A DNA stretch of 64,000 nucleotides from positions 496,001-560,000 of the forward strand of contig KV748185.1 in NCBI GenBank assembly GCA_001692895.1, in the 5' to 3' direction. Under the pieces are notes generated by a model. That model searched no databases, had not been told where the DNA came from, and saw only the letters and a list, made by a program, of their open reading frames with translations. A program made the position numbers and the translations under genes. Positions 1 to 12,500 of the stretch are shown here, one piece after another (the stretch's first letter is position 1; the number at the start of each line of letters is the position of its first letter). This DNA is from Cenococcum geophilum 1.58 (lineage: Eukaryota > Ascomycota > Dothideomycetes > Gloniales > Gloniaceae).

Positions 1-306
1 AAGGGCCGCTAAGGCGCTAGTGCTAAGCAAGCCAATGGCGATTTTCTATCCCGGGGATAGAAAATTGTAATTAGTTAATTTAACCACCCTGTAGAATTTG
101 GCAGGTTACATAAGTCCACTAAGTTCTACTGTAGCTTTTCCACTATTTTCCACCTATACCGTAACATAGGCAATTTTACGGCAATTTAGGGCAATTTGGG
201 GCAATCTGCCTATGCCAATTATTTAATAGCTTATGGTCCGTAGGATGGACCGTATAGTAAACCGTACGGCCTTCCAATAAGCCGTAGATATACCGTAGGT
301 ACTCCA
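1..306. other. Non-coding left edge beside copia element A
   Basis: No reading frame could be supported here. It lies just beyond the RNase H end of copia A, where the 3' LTR of A would be expected, but nothing here matches the LTR at 5601-5891. It holds a 25-nt hairpin (41-65) and four short direct units starting ggcaat (169-209). Read on the minus strand, 174 downward begins TGTTACGG and is loosely similar in layout to the LTR at 62375-62625, so it may be part of another LTR. That is a guess. Confidence 0.5.
41..65. repeat. Perfect inverted repeat (hairpin)
   Basis: Arms attttctatccc (41-52) and gggatagaaaat (54-65) are exact reverse complements around one central G. Seen directly. No function is assigned. 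Confidence 0.8.
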
Positions 307-3300
307 TTAGTCTCGTTCCACCTATTTTATAACTTTTAGATTAAGCTTATTTATATTAATTAGGATTTTAAGGGCTTAATACGGCTTTGCCTTAGTTATA
401 GCGTCTACTAAGTTATTTCCGCCGCTGATCTATTTAACCTCCACAATTTTATGTCGTTTATAGGCCTAACGTAAGCATATTAGGTTGACTATAAGCCTCT
501 TCTTTTATATCGTACCTAGTTTAACTAGGCAGTTGTAGAGGGACTTTAAATCGGTGCATAAAACTAGGGGTAACTGCTCTAGTTATAGAATCTTTTAGAC
601 CGTTAATTTAATTACGGCTGCTATATTAAAACTATAAGCTAGTGTATATAGTTTAGAAGCTAGTACACTGCGGGTTACTTATTTACACTTAATTAAAAAC
701 TAGTATAGTATATTTACGTCCTAATTACGGTCCGTAAGTATAATTATAAAGCCGATTTGCGATAATAGGTCCCTATTATTAGTAAAGGAGGCGTCCGTAA
801 ATACTAGTAAGCTAAGGAAACTTAGGTCTAGTAGTACAAATATAAGTCCCCTTACTATATTGTTAATTTGCCACTAAATGCGCTTATTAAGCTACTTAAT
901 ATTTTCTTCTTATAAATCTACTACCTAGGCCGCAAAGGATAAATTATAGGCAGATTTGGGTTAATAGACTATGGCAATATAGGCGCCTCTTGCACGCTAT
1001 ACAACGTATTAGTCCTTTATATTTACGGTCTTACGGGTCTCTTTGCGGGAGCTAGTAAGGTCCGTAGGCTTTACTATAACGGGCTTTAGGTTTTAAGCTT
1101 GGCGTTCCTAAGTCAGCTTAATTAGGTTGCCCTTTTATATAATTAGGCCTCCATTAAACTTAATCGGATTCTACTTAGTTAACTACTCTCGCGGCTTTGC
1201 CAAGAACTTAGCCTTTTATAGTTTAGTTTCTTTAACGTCTGTGAAGGTCTGGTCTACTAGGAATAGGGTATTATTTATTTAAAGTCCAATAATACTAAGG
1301 CCGTTTAATAGGCTGTATAGGAGGCAGGGGTTATAGGTTAACTATTCCATTTTAAGTTTACTAACGTGGTGCTAGTGGTATATCTTAAACCAATGGTTTC
1401 TAGCTTCTAGTACCCTATAAAGAGGTTTTACGACCCATAAAATTATTCCTAGTTATAGGTTAAGCTTATAGGGTAGTTATATAAAGATGTCCCTACTTAG
1501 GTAAGTATTTAACTATACGTAGGCTTATAAGATATCCCGTAAGTAAAGGGCTACAGGTTTAGTTTACTGTAGTCCAGGCGTAAGTATAAGTATAATCCGT
1601 TAACTAACTTATTAAATTATAGGCGATTGCGTAAGGACTAGGTCCTTTCCCTAATTATTATAAGCTTATATAACGAGCCTTAATTTCTTAAAAGCTTTAT
1701 TAGTACTAGGGTGCTTAATCTTATTAACAAAGCGTAAGTTAAATATACGGACGCCTTGCGGAATATCTTTTTCCGTTATAATTGCAAAGACGCCCTTTTT
1801 AAGTAGTCCATTAATCTCTTTACGCCATAAGTCTATAAAAGGGGTTTTCTATACTAGGACTAATATATTCGCAGGCGGAGATTATCTTGCAGATATGCCT
1901 GCAAAGGTTAGGTAATTCTTTATTATAGGGTTCTTAGTTACGGGATGCTTTTAGGGGCGTCCTTAGCCACGCTTTATAGTAGGTTTAGCGGGTTTAATAA
2001 GTTCCTAGGGGACTTCTAAGGTAAGTAGGGGTACTTTTAGTTTATCTAGTTCGGCAGGTACTTCTAGTTCGTCTAGTTTAACGTTATAGGCGTTTTTAGA
2101 TCAAAAGTAGGGTTTTACGGACATGCTTCTAAAGCTAGTTAGCCCGCTAGGAAGCTATACGCAGCACGTCTCGTTTTCTACGGCTAGTAGGCAATAGGGT
2201 CCATTCCAGCTACCGCTTTTACGCCATATAAGGACTTTAGAGTTAAGCGGGAGGTTGTGTACTAAGGTTATATTAGGTCCGTTACGGTAGTATAAGGCGT
2301 TATTAATAGTTTATTTAGCCCGTAGCTTAACTATCTCAGCCATCGCCTTCCGTATTGCAGCTGCTTATTCCGTAATAGCTAGGGCAAAAGGGCCTAGGTT
2401 GCTCATCCTTAGGTAGGCTCCGTAAACTAAGAGGGTAGGTACTAATCCGTTAAGGCCAGCGGTGTCGTTAACGGCTTTTACGGCTATCTGTAGAGCCAGT
2501 TCCTTTTAAATGTCCTTATATTCGTCTATAATAATCTAGTAAGCTCTTTATAAGGCTAAGTAAGCTCGCTTAATAAGCCTAATAGACCAATATGCCTTAA
2601 CTAGGACAGCTTTTATTAATATAGCTATGGCCGTAGCATACTGCTAGAATTCCTTACTGATAAAGTTCCTACTAGTATTGTGGGTGATATACTTAGGGGG
2701 TCTAACGTATGTGTTAATTTAATAGGTCTATAAAATATCCTAAGTATATTTTGCGGATATATTTTACAGCTAACGGGCGGCTTAATAGCAGGTTACCTCG
2801 TCAATTATGTATAATACTAGGCTACCGTTAATGTGCATAATGTCTATATATACTAAGTGGTTGAAATTAAGGTCTTTATAAAAAGTAAACTTAAATCGGC
2901 CTAGGGAACGTCCGTATTTCTAGCAGAAGGAGCAGTATTTAGTTAGGTGGTTAACTGCCTTCCTATTAACGTCGTTATATTTAGAGCGTTCAAGGACTCT
3001 ATACAGCTTTTCGGCTAACAGATGGCCGAAACGGCGGTATAGGCGGTAGATTTCCGTACTAGTAAGGTAGCATGGGTTATAGTCAAAAGATTCCTAAATA
3101 TAGGTCTGTAAAGTCTCTCCCTATATAAGGAACGGGTGTCTAAATCGTTATATAATTGGTAGGGTAATATATTTACTTCCTAGGGTAGTTACGGGGCTAA
3201 TTAGGGTGTCCGTAATATTATTATAGTATACCTATAACCTATCTATATCTGTAAGACAGAGTAGAAAGGGGGTGTCCGCTTTTACTACGTGGAAGTTAAC

Positions 3301-5320
3301 TAGGCCAATTAAAGTCTTAACTTTAACTAATCTAATTAATGCGGTTAAGCTAATGCCGAATTAAACATTTACGGCCCTAGTTTGTGTAATATTAATATTT
3401 ATATTATTATTTGTGGTGGTCCTATATACAAGGTATTATCCGTAGCCTATAGTAGACTTCTTAGAGGCACCTATATCGATTATAACACTATAGAATTCCT
3501 TAGGGGTATAGCGTTCTATAGTAATATATATAAATAGGTCTTACTTATAATCTATAATATCTATAACGGGGGTGCTTATAGAATAGTTTTTAGGCGTAAC
3601 TAAGTGTATAAAGGAACGGTCGGCTAATACGATCGTAATATTAAAGGTTTAGCTATCCGTAAAAGGTCTAAAAGTAGTTAGGAATATCTCTAAGGTCTCT
3701 TATTCCTAAGCGTTTAAGTTAAAGTTAATTATAAGGGCTTCTATTAACTTATTAGGGGGCTCTTCTACTTCCTCTCCTTCGTATTCCAAAATAAACTAGT
3801 TAATACGGCTATTAAGTCTCTTCCTAGACTTATTACGTTCTTTCTAGGTATATCTTATAGACCAATATTCTTCTTTACCGCATATAAAGCACTTCTAGCT
3901 AGTTTGTCTATGGGGGTATGCTTTTATATAGGGGTTGCTATAGGGGTTATAGGTAGGACTTAGTCGGTATAGGTGCTGCTAGTAGTAGCGGCGGTCCGTA
4001 AAGTAGATGTCTAAGTCTATTTACGGATATTAAATATCCGTAATAAAGGCTTAAGTACTACCTAGTGGGTTTAAGACTTCGTACGTTATAATAAAGAAGC
4101 GTAGATCATTAATAAGGCCAGCTAAGGTATTTATAGGCTTATAGTAGGCGTACTTACAGGGCTCTACTTCCTAGTAGGCCGTAATAAGTTTATTATATAG
4201 AAAGTCGTCTATTTAAAGCTTAGCGTTAAGGCCGTGCTATAGGTGCTGGAGGTCTTTAATAAGAATTTGCAGGCACTCTATAGTCGATTTTTTAGTATTC
4301 TTGTTAATTACGGTCCATAGCTTAGTTGCATTCTATTAGGTAAGGATATTACGCTTATATTCTGGTCCTTTAAAGTAATTACGGGTAGCTTTATATAGCT
4401 TATTAAAGGGAACACCAAGGGGGTTACTCTTAAGGTTGGTATAGTAGTGGTCGAGTACTAGGCCGCGCAGCATAGTAGAGTAGGCTTAGATAAATTCCTA
4501 TTTAGAAATATCAGCCTTCTAGTAGAGGTCCGTAAAGATAGTTAGTTTAAAGTTAAAGTTATTATTTTTACCGCTATACTTAGATTTATCGGTATAGAGC
4601 TTAGCTAGGTTTACTAGCTCCTTGCTATAGGTCTTTACTTAGGTGGATTGCGGATCTATAACTTGCGGATATATAGCTTGCGGATATATAGTTTACGGAT
4701 ATATAGCTTATGGATCTATAACTTAAATAGCAGAAGGGGTTTAGTCCGTATTTTGGTTTACGGGGGTATTATAGTCCGTAATTTGGGTTACGGGGGTATT
4801 GCGGTCCGTAACTTGAGTACTAGGTATACTTTAGCCAGTAAAATTAATTCTAAAACTGCTTGGGTTTATAGGACGAATTTAGTTAAGTAGGTTAGGTATA
4901 AGGCTAGCGATTACATTAAGTTTAGAAGAAGTAAAGAGTTCCTTAGTTTCTTGGAACTAGTCTAGGATTTCCTCTTTAGTCTATTCCGTTTGGTCCTTCT
5001 TATATATTATATTATATAAGGACTATATAACAGTAACTCATTTATTCCTTTTAACCCATATACCTTAGTTACGTAAGAGGGTCCGTAGGTTATAGGTGGT
5101 AATAAGGTTATATGCTTTAAAGATAGCTTCTATAAAGTCCGCGAAGTCTTCCTAGTATTACTCCTATAGGTCGACGTTTATAAGCTTAAAATATTTATAT
5201 TTAAGAACTTTAAATTTAATATAGTTGTTAACGTCAGGTATAGACGTAAGGTCAACTCCCTACCTCCACTTTTCCTAACCTTTATTGACTTGCTTTCTTA
5301 GGTCTACTATACTGTATTAT
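307..5320 (-). pseudogene. Copia A Gag-Pol polyprotein, decayed
   Basis: Read on the minus strand. Gag runs from about 5320 (start codon not resolved) to about 3700. A zinc-knuckle relic KCFICGKEEYWSIRYT lies near 3860-3900. The protease signature IDIGASKKST is near 3450-3500. The integrase zinc region contains STEIYRLYRRFGH (about 3010-3060), and the integrase tail reads SWNGPYCLLAVENETC near 2170-2220. RT includes AYV-LNTYL-RDIFIQLPYKL around 1440-1550. RNase H has TDLKSLYNCLVKLGT (about 520-580) and ends with a VERD motif just before 307. This is the usual single-polyprotein layout of fungal copia elements. Every domain is interrupted by TAA or TAG at positions normally Gln or Trp, so no product is expected. 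The family assignment is firm; exact ends are approximate. Confidence 0.88.
4650..4724 (-). repeat. 15-bp coding minisatellite in copia A Gag
   Basis: Five tandem 15-bp units of the type gcggatatatagctt lie in the Gag region just upstream (in coding sense) of the zinc knuckle. 15 bp is five codons, so copy-number change would keep the frame. Differences between units are mostly C/T and G/A. Confidence 0.8.
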
Positions 5321-5600
5321 ATAGTATAGTATATAGTAGGTGGCAGAGGTCTTATAGGGTCCGTAAAAGCGGTTAGCGGGTCCGTAACGGTTTATAGGAG
5401 GGTAGGGGGTTTCCGTAAGGGGTCTTAATAGGTCCGTAGTAGTTCGCAAAAAGGTAGGGGGTCTCTATAAGGGGTTTAAAAAGACGTCGGAGGTATTAAA
5501 AGAGGGTATAGTAAGAATAGGGGTTCGAGGTTTGAAGGTAGGTTAAGGGTAAGGGTTCCGTATAGGTCTGTATTCGCGTTTATAAACTTCCGGTAAACCA

Positions 5601-5891
5601 TATTAAGACTTAAATAAGTATACAGAGTTAGAGATAAGTCTATAATCCCCGACTTCCAACCTTCTAGCAGGTCGTACTAGGAGTCTAAACGGGTAGTCGC
5701 TGTTAAGTATCGCTCGGGGGGAGGTATTAAGTGATTGCTGATCTGTGCGCGCTTACTAATTAGTGTTTATACTAACTTAATAGTATAAGTAAGTCGTATC
5801 CACGGGCACAAAATATATATAGTATCGTATGCTTGTTTGGATGGTGACTATCGATTCTATTAAGGTAGACTACGTAGTCTATATACTAACG
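5601..5891 (-). repeat. Probable LTR of copia A
   Basis: On the minus strand it begins GTTAGTATATAGAC and ends CTTAATA (originally likely ..ACA), just upstream of Gag. The 5' boundary is uncertain: an alternative start is TGTCGATTAATA at about 6002. A purine-rich tract lies immediately outside it (5891-5905), which is unusual for a 5' LTR. Confidence 0.5.
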
Positions 5892-6002
5892 CGCCTCCCC
5901 CCTAATTAGTTAGCACGTAGGTGGTTAGTGCACGAACGCGTAAATACGCGTTCGTATACTAGGTGCTGTAATTATACAGTTATAAATATATTAATCGACA
6001 CC
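5892..6002. other. Spacer with purine tract and hairpin
   Basis: It holds a polypurine-like run on the minus strand (5891-5905, aattaggggggaggcgc) and an inverted repeat with 11-bp arms, acgaacgcgta (5932-5942) and tacgcgttcgt (5945-5955). No coding signal was found. It could belong to the LTR of copia A or be the 3' end of a second, lost copia copy. Confidence 0.5.
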
Positions 6003-6091
6003 TTATAGATATTGCTAATAATATAAAGAAAGGTTTAACCCCCTAGCTTATATTTTATATAGCTAACTAATAAAAAGAATAAGCTACTAAG
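6003..6091 (+). pseudogene. Left-most fragment of the interrupted host locus
   Basis: This 89-bp piece precedes gypsy B1. It ends in ctaag (6087-6091), which is repeated at 14016-14020 after B1, so it was contiguous with 14021 onward before insertion. Its plus-strand reading has only TAA/TAG stops. It is too short to identify on its own and is listed because the target duplication ties it to the helicase locus. Confidence 0.45.
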
Positions 6092-6517
6092 TGTAACGGA
6101 ATCTTATAGCAAGAACTACGATAGGTCCTGTTATTGGGCTAGGTATGTAGGAAATGCAAGTATAAAAGTCGACAATGTAATAACAACTGGTGGAGTGGTT
6201 GCCTAATAGATTAACTCCAATTATATTCTAAGAATTACTACAAGGAAGGAACTATCTAGGTAGGGACTAAGGGTCCTTAAATACACAACTATACTCCTAT
6301 AAAATCCTTCTTATATATAATATATATCTTATATATAAGGTATATAAGTTCCTCTTATTCCTCTTATTTAATACGTAGCACATTATATAACCTTAGTTAC
6401 TATTCCTCATTATATAGTTCTATTGGCTCTATCCTAGACCATACCTAAATTAACCAACTAGCTTCTTCCAACTCTTCCCTAAGTAGTTATAATATTATAC
6501 TTAAAGCATCCGTAACA
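6092..6517 (-). repeat. 3' LTR of gypsy B1
   Basis: It starts TGTAACGGAATC on the plus strand and ends CCGTAACA. It is 426 bp, the same length as its partner at 13590-14015 and nearly identical apart from transitions. The adjoining tatctccctcctctttatc (6518-6537) is the complement of a polypurine tract. Confidence 0.93.
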
Positions 6518-6559
6518 CTATCTCCCTCCTCTTTATCTTTATCCTTAAAGATTCCTAAT

Positions 6560-9500
6560 ATCTCTAAGTTATTTACTAGAGGTATAATATCCGTCTAATT
6601 AATTTAGTTAATATTATTACTTATTATACCTAAAGCAATTTCTTCTTCACACACCCAACGTCGTGCTCGCACTATTACTGTAATATTATCTCTTAATAAG
6701 ATTATACCGTTTCCGTGTTCTCGCTATTTAAAAGAGGGGTTAGTTTTTATTACGCTAGCGAACCCATCTTTATAATAACTGTTCTCTTACTTAAAGTATA
6801 CTAAAGCGAATATTTATTCATCCTATAACATTCGCTCTACCTTTAATACTAAATATGCGCGACCTATTACTCTTAATAGTTGTCTAGTTCCCTAATTAAT
6901 TTATCTTAGGGTCTTATATTTAATCTACTGCTACGCGGCTAGATAGTAAACTATCTTAAGCCCTTACTAAGTTAGAACGTTCTCGTAACGCCAAATAGAA
7001 GGCCCTAAATACTTAAATTGCGGCATCTGCTTATTTACTCCATCTTAAGAAGATATATAAGAAGGTTTATTTTAAGGAGTAGAAACTTATAAAATAGGGT
7101 CTATAGGAACTAGGTAATAAAAGAACGGATTCTTTTCTAATAGAGAAGGAAATAGATCCGAATAGTTCGGCAACTACTCTTTTTAGGTCCCCCTTAGGTA
7201 ACTTATTCTTTAACGATCCTTCTTTATTAATACTACCTAACCTAATTTCTTCTAATACTCCTATACCTTTCCTATAGCGTTCTTTAAGTTTTCTAGTAGC
7301 TCCTAGGTAGTCTTAGTATAGCCTATCCACTTAACCTNNTACTATNTTTTATTATTAACGTCCTTATAACTAATAATCTTTAAAACTTACCATTTGTCTT
7401 CTTCTTGTCCTCTATACATATTTGCCTTATAAACTAGTAGCTTAACTTTCCTATATACTAGCTCTAGTATTGCAATATACTATATAGGGTAGATCTTTAT
7501 TCTAGCTAGTAGGTTTAACTTAAACATAACCGGTAAAATTTTTTACGTAATTTTAAAAGGTCCTAGTCTAACGTGGTCTAACTTCTTACTTAGTCATTAA
7601 CTCTTGAAATTTTTGTATAGTAGCCATACTTTATCTCCCTCCTTAAGATCTAGTCCCTTAGATCTCTTAACGTTATAGTACTTTTTTATTCTCTTTTATA
7701 CTCTCTTTACTAATTCCATAAGGTCTATATAAAGATTTATTAGTGTCTTTATTCTTTCTTTAGCTATACTACTAGTCTTCTTCACTTGCCGTAGTAATAA
7801 CGATATTCTTAGCTTATATCTATAATTCGCCTTAAATAGTAATATGCCTATTCCTTCTTAAGGTATTATATTATATATAAATTATATAACTGGTAATAGC
7901 GATACCTAATTATTCTATACATAATTAATATAATACCTTAGATACTACTCTAGTATTTAATTTAATCTTTCTATCTAACCGTCTGTCTGCGGATAATATA
8001 CGGTAGAAGTTACTACTTAAACTCCTTACTCTGCTAAGAATACTTCCTAAAATGCTATTACGAATCTTAAATCTCTATCTAATATAATCTTACTTAGTGC
8101 TCTATATTTTACGAATACTTCTTTAATATAGATTCTAGCGACATCTTCTACTAATATTTCTTCTATACACGCTATAAAGTATCCCTACTTCGTAAGCTTA
8201 TCTACTATTACTAAAATTACGTTATAATCTTATCCGGTAATAGGATCTCTTAACTTTAGTAACTTAATGATAAAGTCCTATAATATAACCTTCTATAATC
8301 TCTCTAGTATTTTAATAGGTTATAGCCCTCCATATAGCTTATGCCTTATTAGTTTATTTCTTTAGCAATCTAAACACTCTTTTATAACCTTCCTAGCTAT
8401 CCTCTAAATTCCGTCAATAATATACTCCTCTTAGAGTCTTAATACTAAGCCTATAGCTCTATTATGTCCTTAAGTTAATCCCTTATAGAACTCTTCTATA
8501 TATTACTCTGCTATACTTCTTAGGATATACTTTACTTCTCAATTTTTGTATATATCCGTTTATAGATCTTCTAGTTATGCTTCTAGAATTCTTTATACCT
8601 AAAAGCTCTCTAGTATCTCGTAGACCTTCTCTAGTTCTTCCTAAGTTGCTATAATTTTCGGGTAATTATACCTAATTAATCCGTCTATATCTCATTGCAG
8701 TAAAGCCCCTAATAGCTTTTCGTTATTTTATAGTTTAGCTTTACAGCTTAGAGCGTCTACCTACGTGTTGTCTATACCCTTAGTATACTAAATCTTAAAA
8801 TAGTATTCCGCAAGCATCTCTGCCTATCTAACCTATCTTTAGTCAAGTTCCTTCGTTATTAGGAATCCTATTAGGTTCTTATAATCCATCTTAACTATAA
8901 ATAGTTTCTCTATACCTTATAAGAATGCTCTCTATTCCTTTAATACTATAACTATACCTAATAACTTCTTATTATAGATATTATAGTCCAACTCTAGTAG
9001 TGTTATCTTCCAACTATAGTATGCCACTAGGTGCTATCTATCTTAATGTTTTTATATAAAGTATACCCCTAGTATATAGTCTAATACATCTATCTCTATA
9101 ACCGTCTCTAGTCCTAGTTAATAGATCTTAAGAACTAGCTCCTAGGTAAATAACTCTTTAATTTTTTTAAAAAGTTCTTACTATTCCTCTCCCTATACCT
9201 ATAGTTTTTCTTTCTTTATTAATCGCGTAAATAGTTTAATATCCTTTAACTATTACGCTATAAACCTTTTGCAGTAATTGCAAAACCCTAGAAATAATCT
9301 TAATTGCGTAACGTTCTCTAGTTCTTACTAATTTACTATAGCCTCAATCTTCTTTAGATCTATACTAAGTTAGCCTAGTTTAATAATAAATCCTATAAAA
9401 TCGGTCTTCCTAGTAAAGAACTCGTATTTCTTAATTACTACTAGTATCTATTCTTCTTATAGTCTCTTTAAAACCTATTTAACGTATTCCCCGTATTCTT

Positions 9501-12500
9501 CCTTAGTTATTAAGTAAATAATAATATTGTTAAGATATACTATAACAAATTTATCTAAGTATTCTCCTAATACATTATTAATACGTTTCTAGAACGTTGC
9601 TAATACATTTATAAGTCCGAATTATATAACTAATAGTTTATATAGTCCTTCCTTTAACCTAAAGGCTGCTTTTTATTTGTTACCTTCCTTAATTTTAATC
9701 TAATAGTACGCCTATCTTAGATCTATCTTCGTAAAGATTTACGCATTACTTATCCTATCTTAGATTTCGCTAATTAAGGGTAAAGGATACCTATCCTTTC
9801 TAGTAATGCTATTTAACTATCTATAGTTAATATATAGCCTTAGCTTACTATTTTCCTTTAATATAAATAGTACTAGATAACCTGCTAATAACTACAGTAG
9901 TCTAATATATCCCTTTTATAGGTTTTCCTAGACAAACTCTTTTAATACTCTACCTTCTTCTTTAGTAAGCTTATAGATTAAAAAAAACTTTAGACTTATT
10001 CCTAGTTCTAACTCTATCTTATAGTCCTATACTATATACTTTAACAGCTTTTTACTTTCTAGTAACTATAGTTTTTTACTATACTTATGGTATCTCTTTA
10101 GTATATAGCTTAGCCCTTTCTCTATTTCTTTATAGGTTGCTTCTACTTAGTACTATACCAACTTAGCTTATTATCGTATCTTACGGCGTTAAGTATTCCT
10201 AATATTAACCTAACCTATAACCCAATTAATCTTTAGATTATATTCCTATAACTAAGGCATTCCTAATACTGCCTTATCCCGTCCTAATAGTAGAATATTA
10301 AAAAACACCTTAATTTATCTTCCTTTGATGGTTAACTAAATAGGTCCTATTTTAAGGTTAATAATCCCTCCTCCGTAGGCTATTAGATCTCCTAAAATTA
10401 TAACTAATAGGTAAGGTTGCTCCTTCTATCTATAAGGTAATCCTATTCTCTTAACTACTACTAATAAGATATAGTTCCGCGTTGCTCTACTATCTATTAG
10501 CGCTTTAAACTGCTAATCTTACTATTTAACTCGTAAATTTAGGTGTCGTCCTTAAATTCCTTTAAGGGTCTAAGGCTCTACTACTAGCTTCCTCTAGTCC
10601 TATAGGCCTCTACTTTTCCTAATTATTAGCTACTTAATCCTTATATACTTAGCTTACTCTTTAGCTAATATCTAGTTCGCTTTTTATTCTTAATATACTA
10701 TAAATAAGTATTCTCTAGGCATTTCTACCACTATCATCCATCTAAGTATTCTTCTGTAAGAAATTTTCCTAGTTAAAGTATTAAATTACCTAACTTCTAA
10801 ACTTCTACTGGATGCCAGCTATGTATATACTTAGCATTCCTATATTATTGCTCATCTATTATCCAATATATCCTTATAGGGTATTTCTAATTCTTTTCCT
10901 TTGGATTCTTATACATCTTATATATATTATCCATGTATATAATCTATAATAACGTATAGCATGCTAGGTGCTTTAGGTTAACTCTTAGCTTGTTTTTATC
11001 TTTAAGTTTAAACCTTTATTATGCTAATCTAAACGTTATAACTTTATTTATAGGTACTAAGATGCGCCTCTTACTTCTCTAGTCCTCTAATTGTTCCTCT
11101 AGATTCTTTAACATTATAATTAAGGCTCCTTTAATATAAGTTATAGCCTTTTCCGTAATTAGGTAGTCTTAGATAACTTTTTCGTCTAACTATATATAGA
11201 AATCTTTCCACTCGTCATTATGCCTTTGCCTATACTACTTTTAGTATAGCTACTAGAGTATATACGGCTTATCCGTAAGGAAGTATCTTTTTATTACTAT
11301 ATTATAACAGCCCTTAGTATATTGTTCCTTAAACCTAATTAGGATTTCTAGATTCTCTTTATTTTCTAGTTTAATAAGCTACTTAGCTCTTAGTATACCT
11401 GCCTTAGGCCTATTAGTAATTCTTTATACTAGTACCCTATCCTTTATACGTCCTAATATACTAGATCTCTTATCTAGTTTCTGTTCTTGCCATGCGATAA
11501 TTCTTTACCTAAATTCTTCTATAGTTTCTTTTGGTTTACGTCTCGCTAATAGATCCTTAAAGTCTTCTTACTTCTTAATCTTAGTATTAACTCTTTAATC
11601 TTTAGTCCGAATACTATATTCTACTAGTAAGTCCTCTAGGTCTATATATCTATCTCCTAGTCTAGTTACTATTTATATTACAGATTCTCTAATTTATAAA
11701 AAAGCTCCTTACCTCTTACCTATAGGTGCCCTAATTTATACTCTAAATTCTTAGTCCCTTAGATTCTTTAATCCTAAGCTCGCTTCTAACTTAAGCTTAG
11801 CTCCAGCCTTAGTCTATCTAGGCTTACTTAGTATTCTTATCTCGTCTTAAAAGTCTTAAATCTCACTCATCTTGTCTTAAGAATCTTATGCCTGTAGGAA
11901 CTTCTATCCCAAGCTTATTCGTATATTCTTAAACTAAGCTACTGCTCTACTCTATCGGTTTTCGTCTATTATAGGTCCTTAAGCTTGCCTTATCTCATCT
12001 TAAGAATCTTAAGCCTTTGGCCTTTTGCCTTTATTAAGTGCTAAAGTAGTTCGCTGTTCTACTTCTCTTACGTCTCGCAAAGCGATAGATATTATATCTA
12101 GTAGGGTCTTAATCCCTATTAATATTCCCTATTCTATAGTGGAATTATCCTCTACCTCTAGTATAATATCTCTAATGGCTGCGTATTCCTAGTAAACCGC
12201 TTTTTATTACCTTATCGTCACGGAATATTTCGCCTACGTTAAATTTATTATCCTTAATATCCAATCTGCGAACTAGTTCGTTGGTACCTCTACATCCTAT
12301 AAGTGCTAGCTTCTATAGCTAGTAGCTTACGCTATACTTAGCGTTCTTATAAATTTGGTATACGTTATTATAACAAAACGTAAAACTTTTAATTAAACAT
12401 TCCTTTATTCCTCGCAGCATATTATCGTCCCTCTGTACGTATATATTGTCTACTACTAGTCTAGTTCCCTTTATTGTATAGTATCTCTAACCATCTTTAT

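Larger units (their letters stand above)
307..5891 (-). mobile_element. Ty1/copia retrotransposon A, RIP-degraded, 3' LTR not found
   Basis: Domain order on the minus strand is Gag with a zinc knuckle, protease, integrase, reverse transcriptase, RNase H, which is the copia order. One LTR (about 5601-5891) lies upstream of Gag. No matching LTR is present at the low-coordinate end, so the element is truncated or its end was replaced. It is a different family from copia E at 15435-30370. It carries many TAA/TAG stops and Asp-to-Asn or Gly-to-Arg type changes consistent with RIP. Confidence 0.88.
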
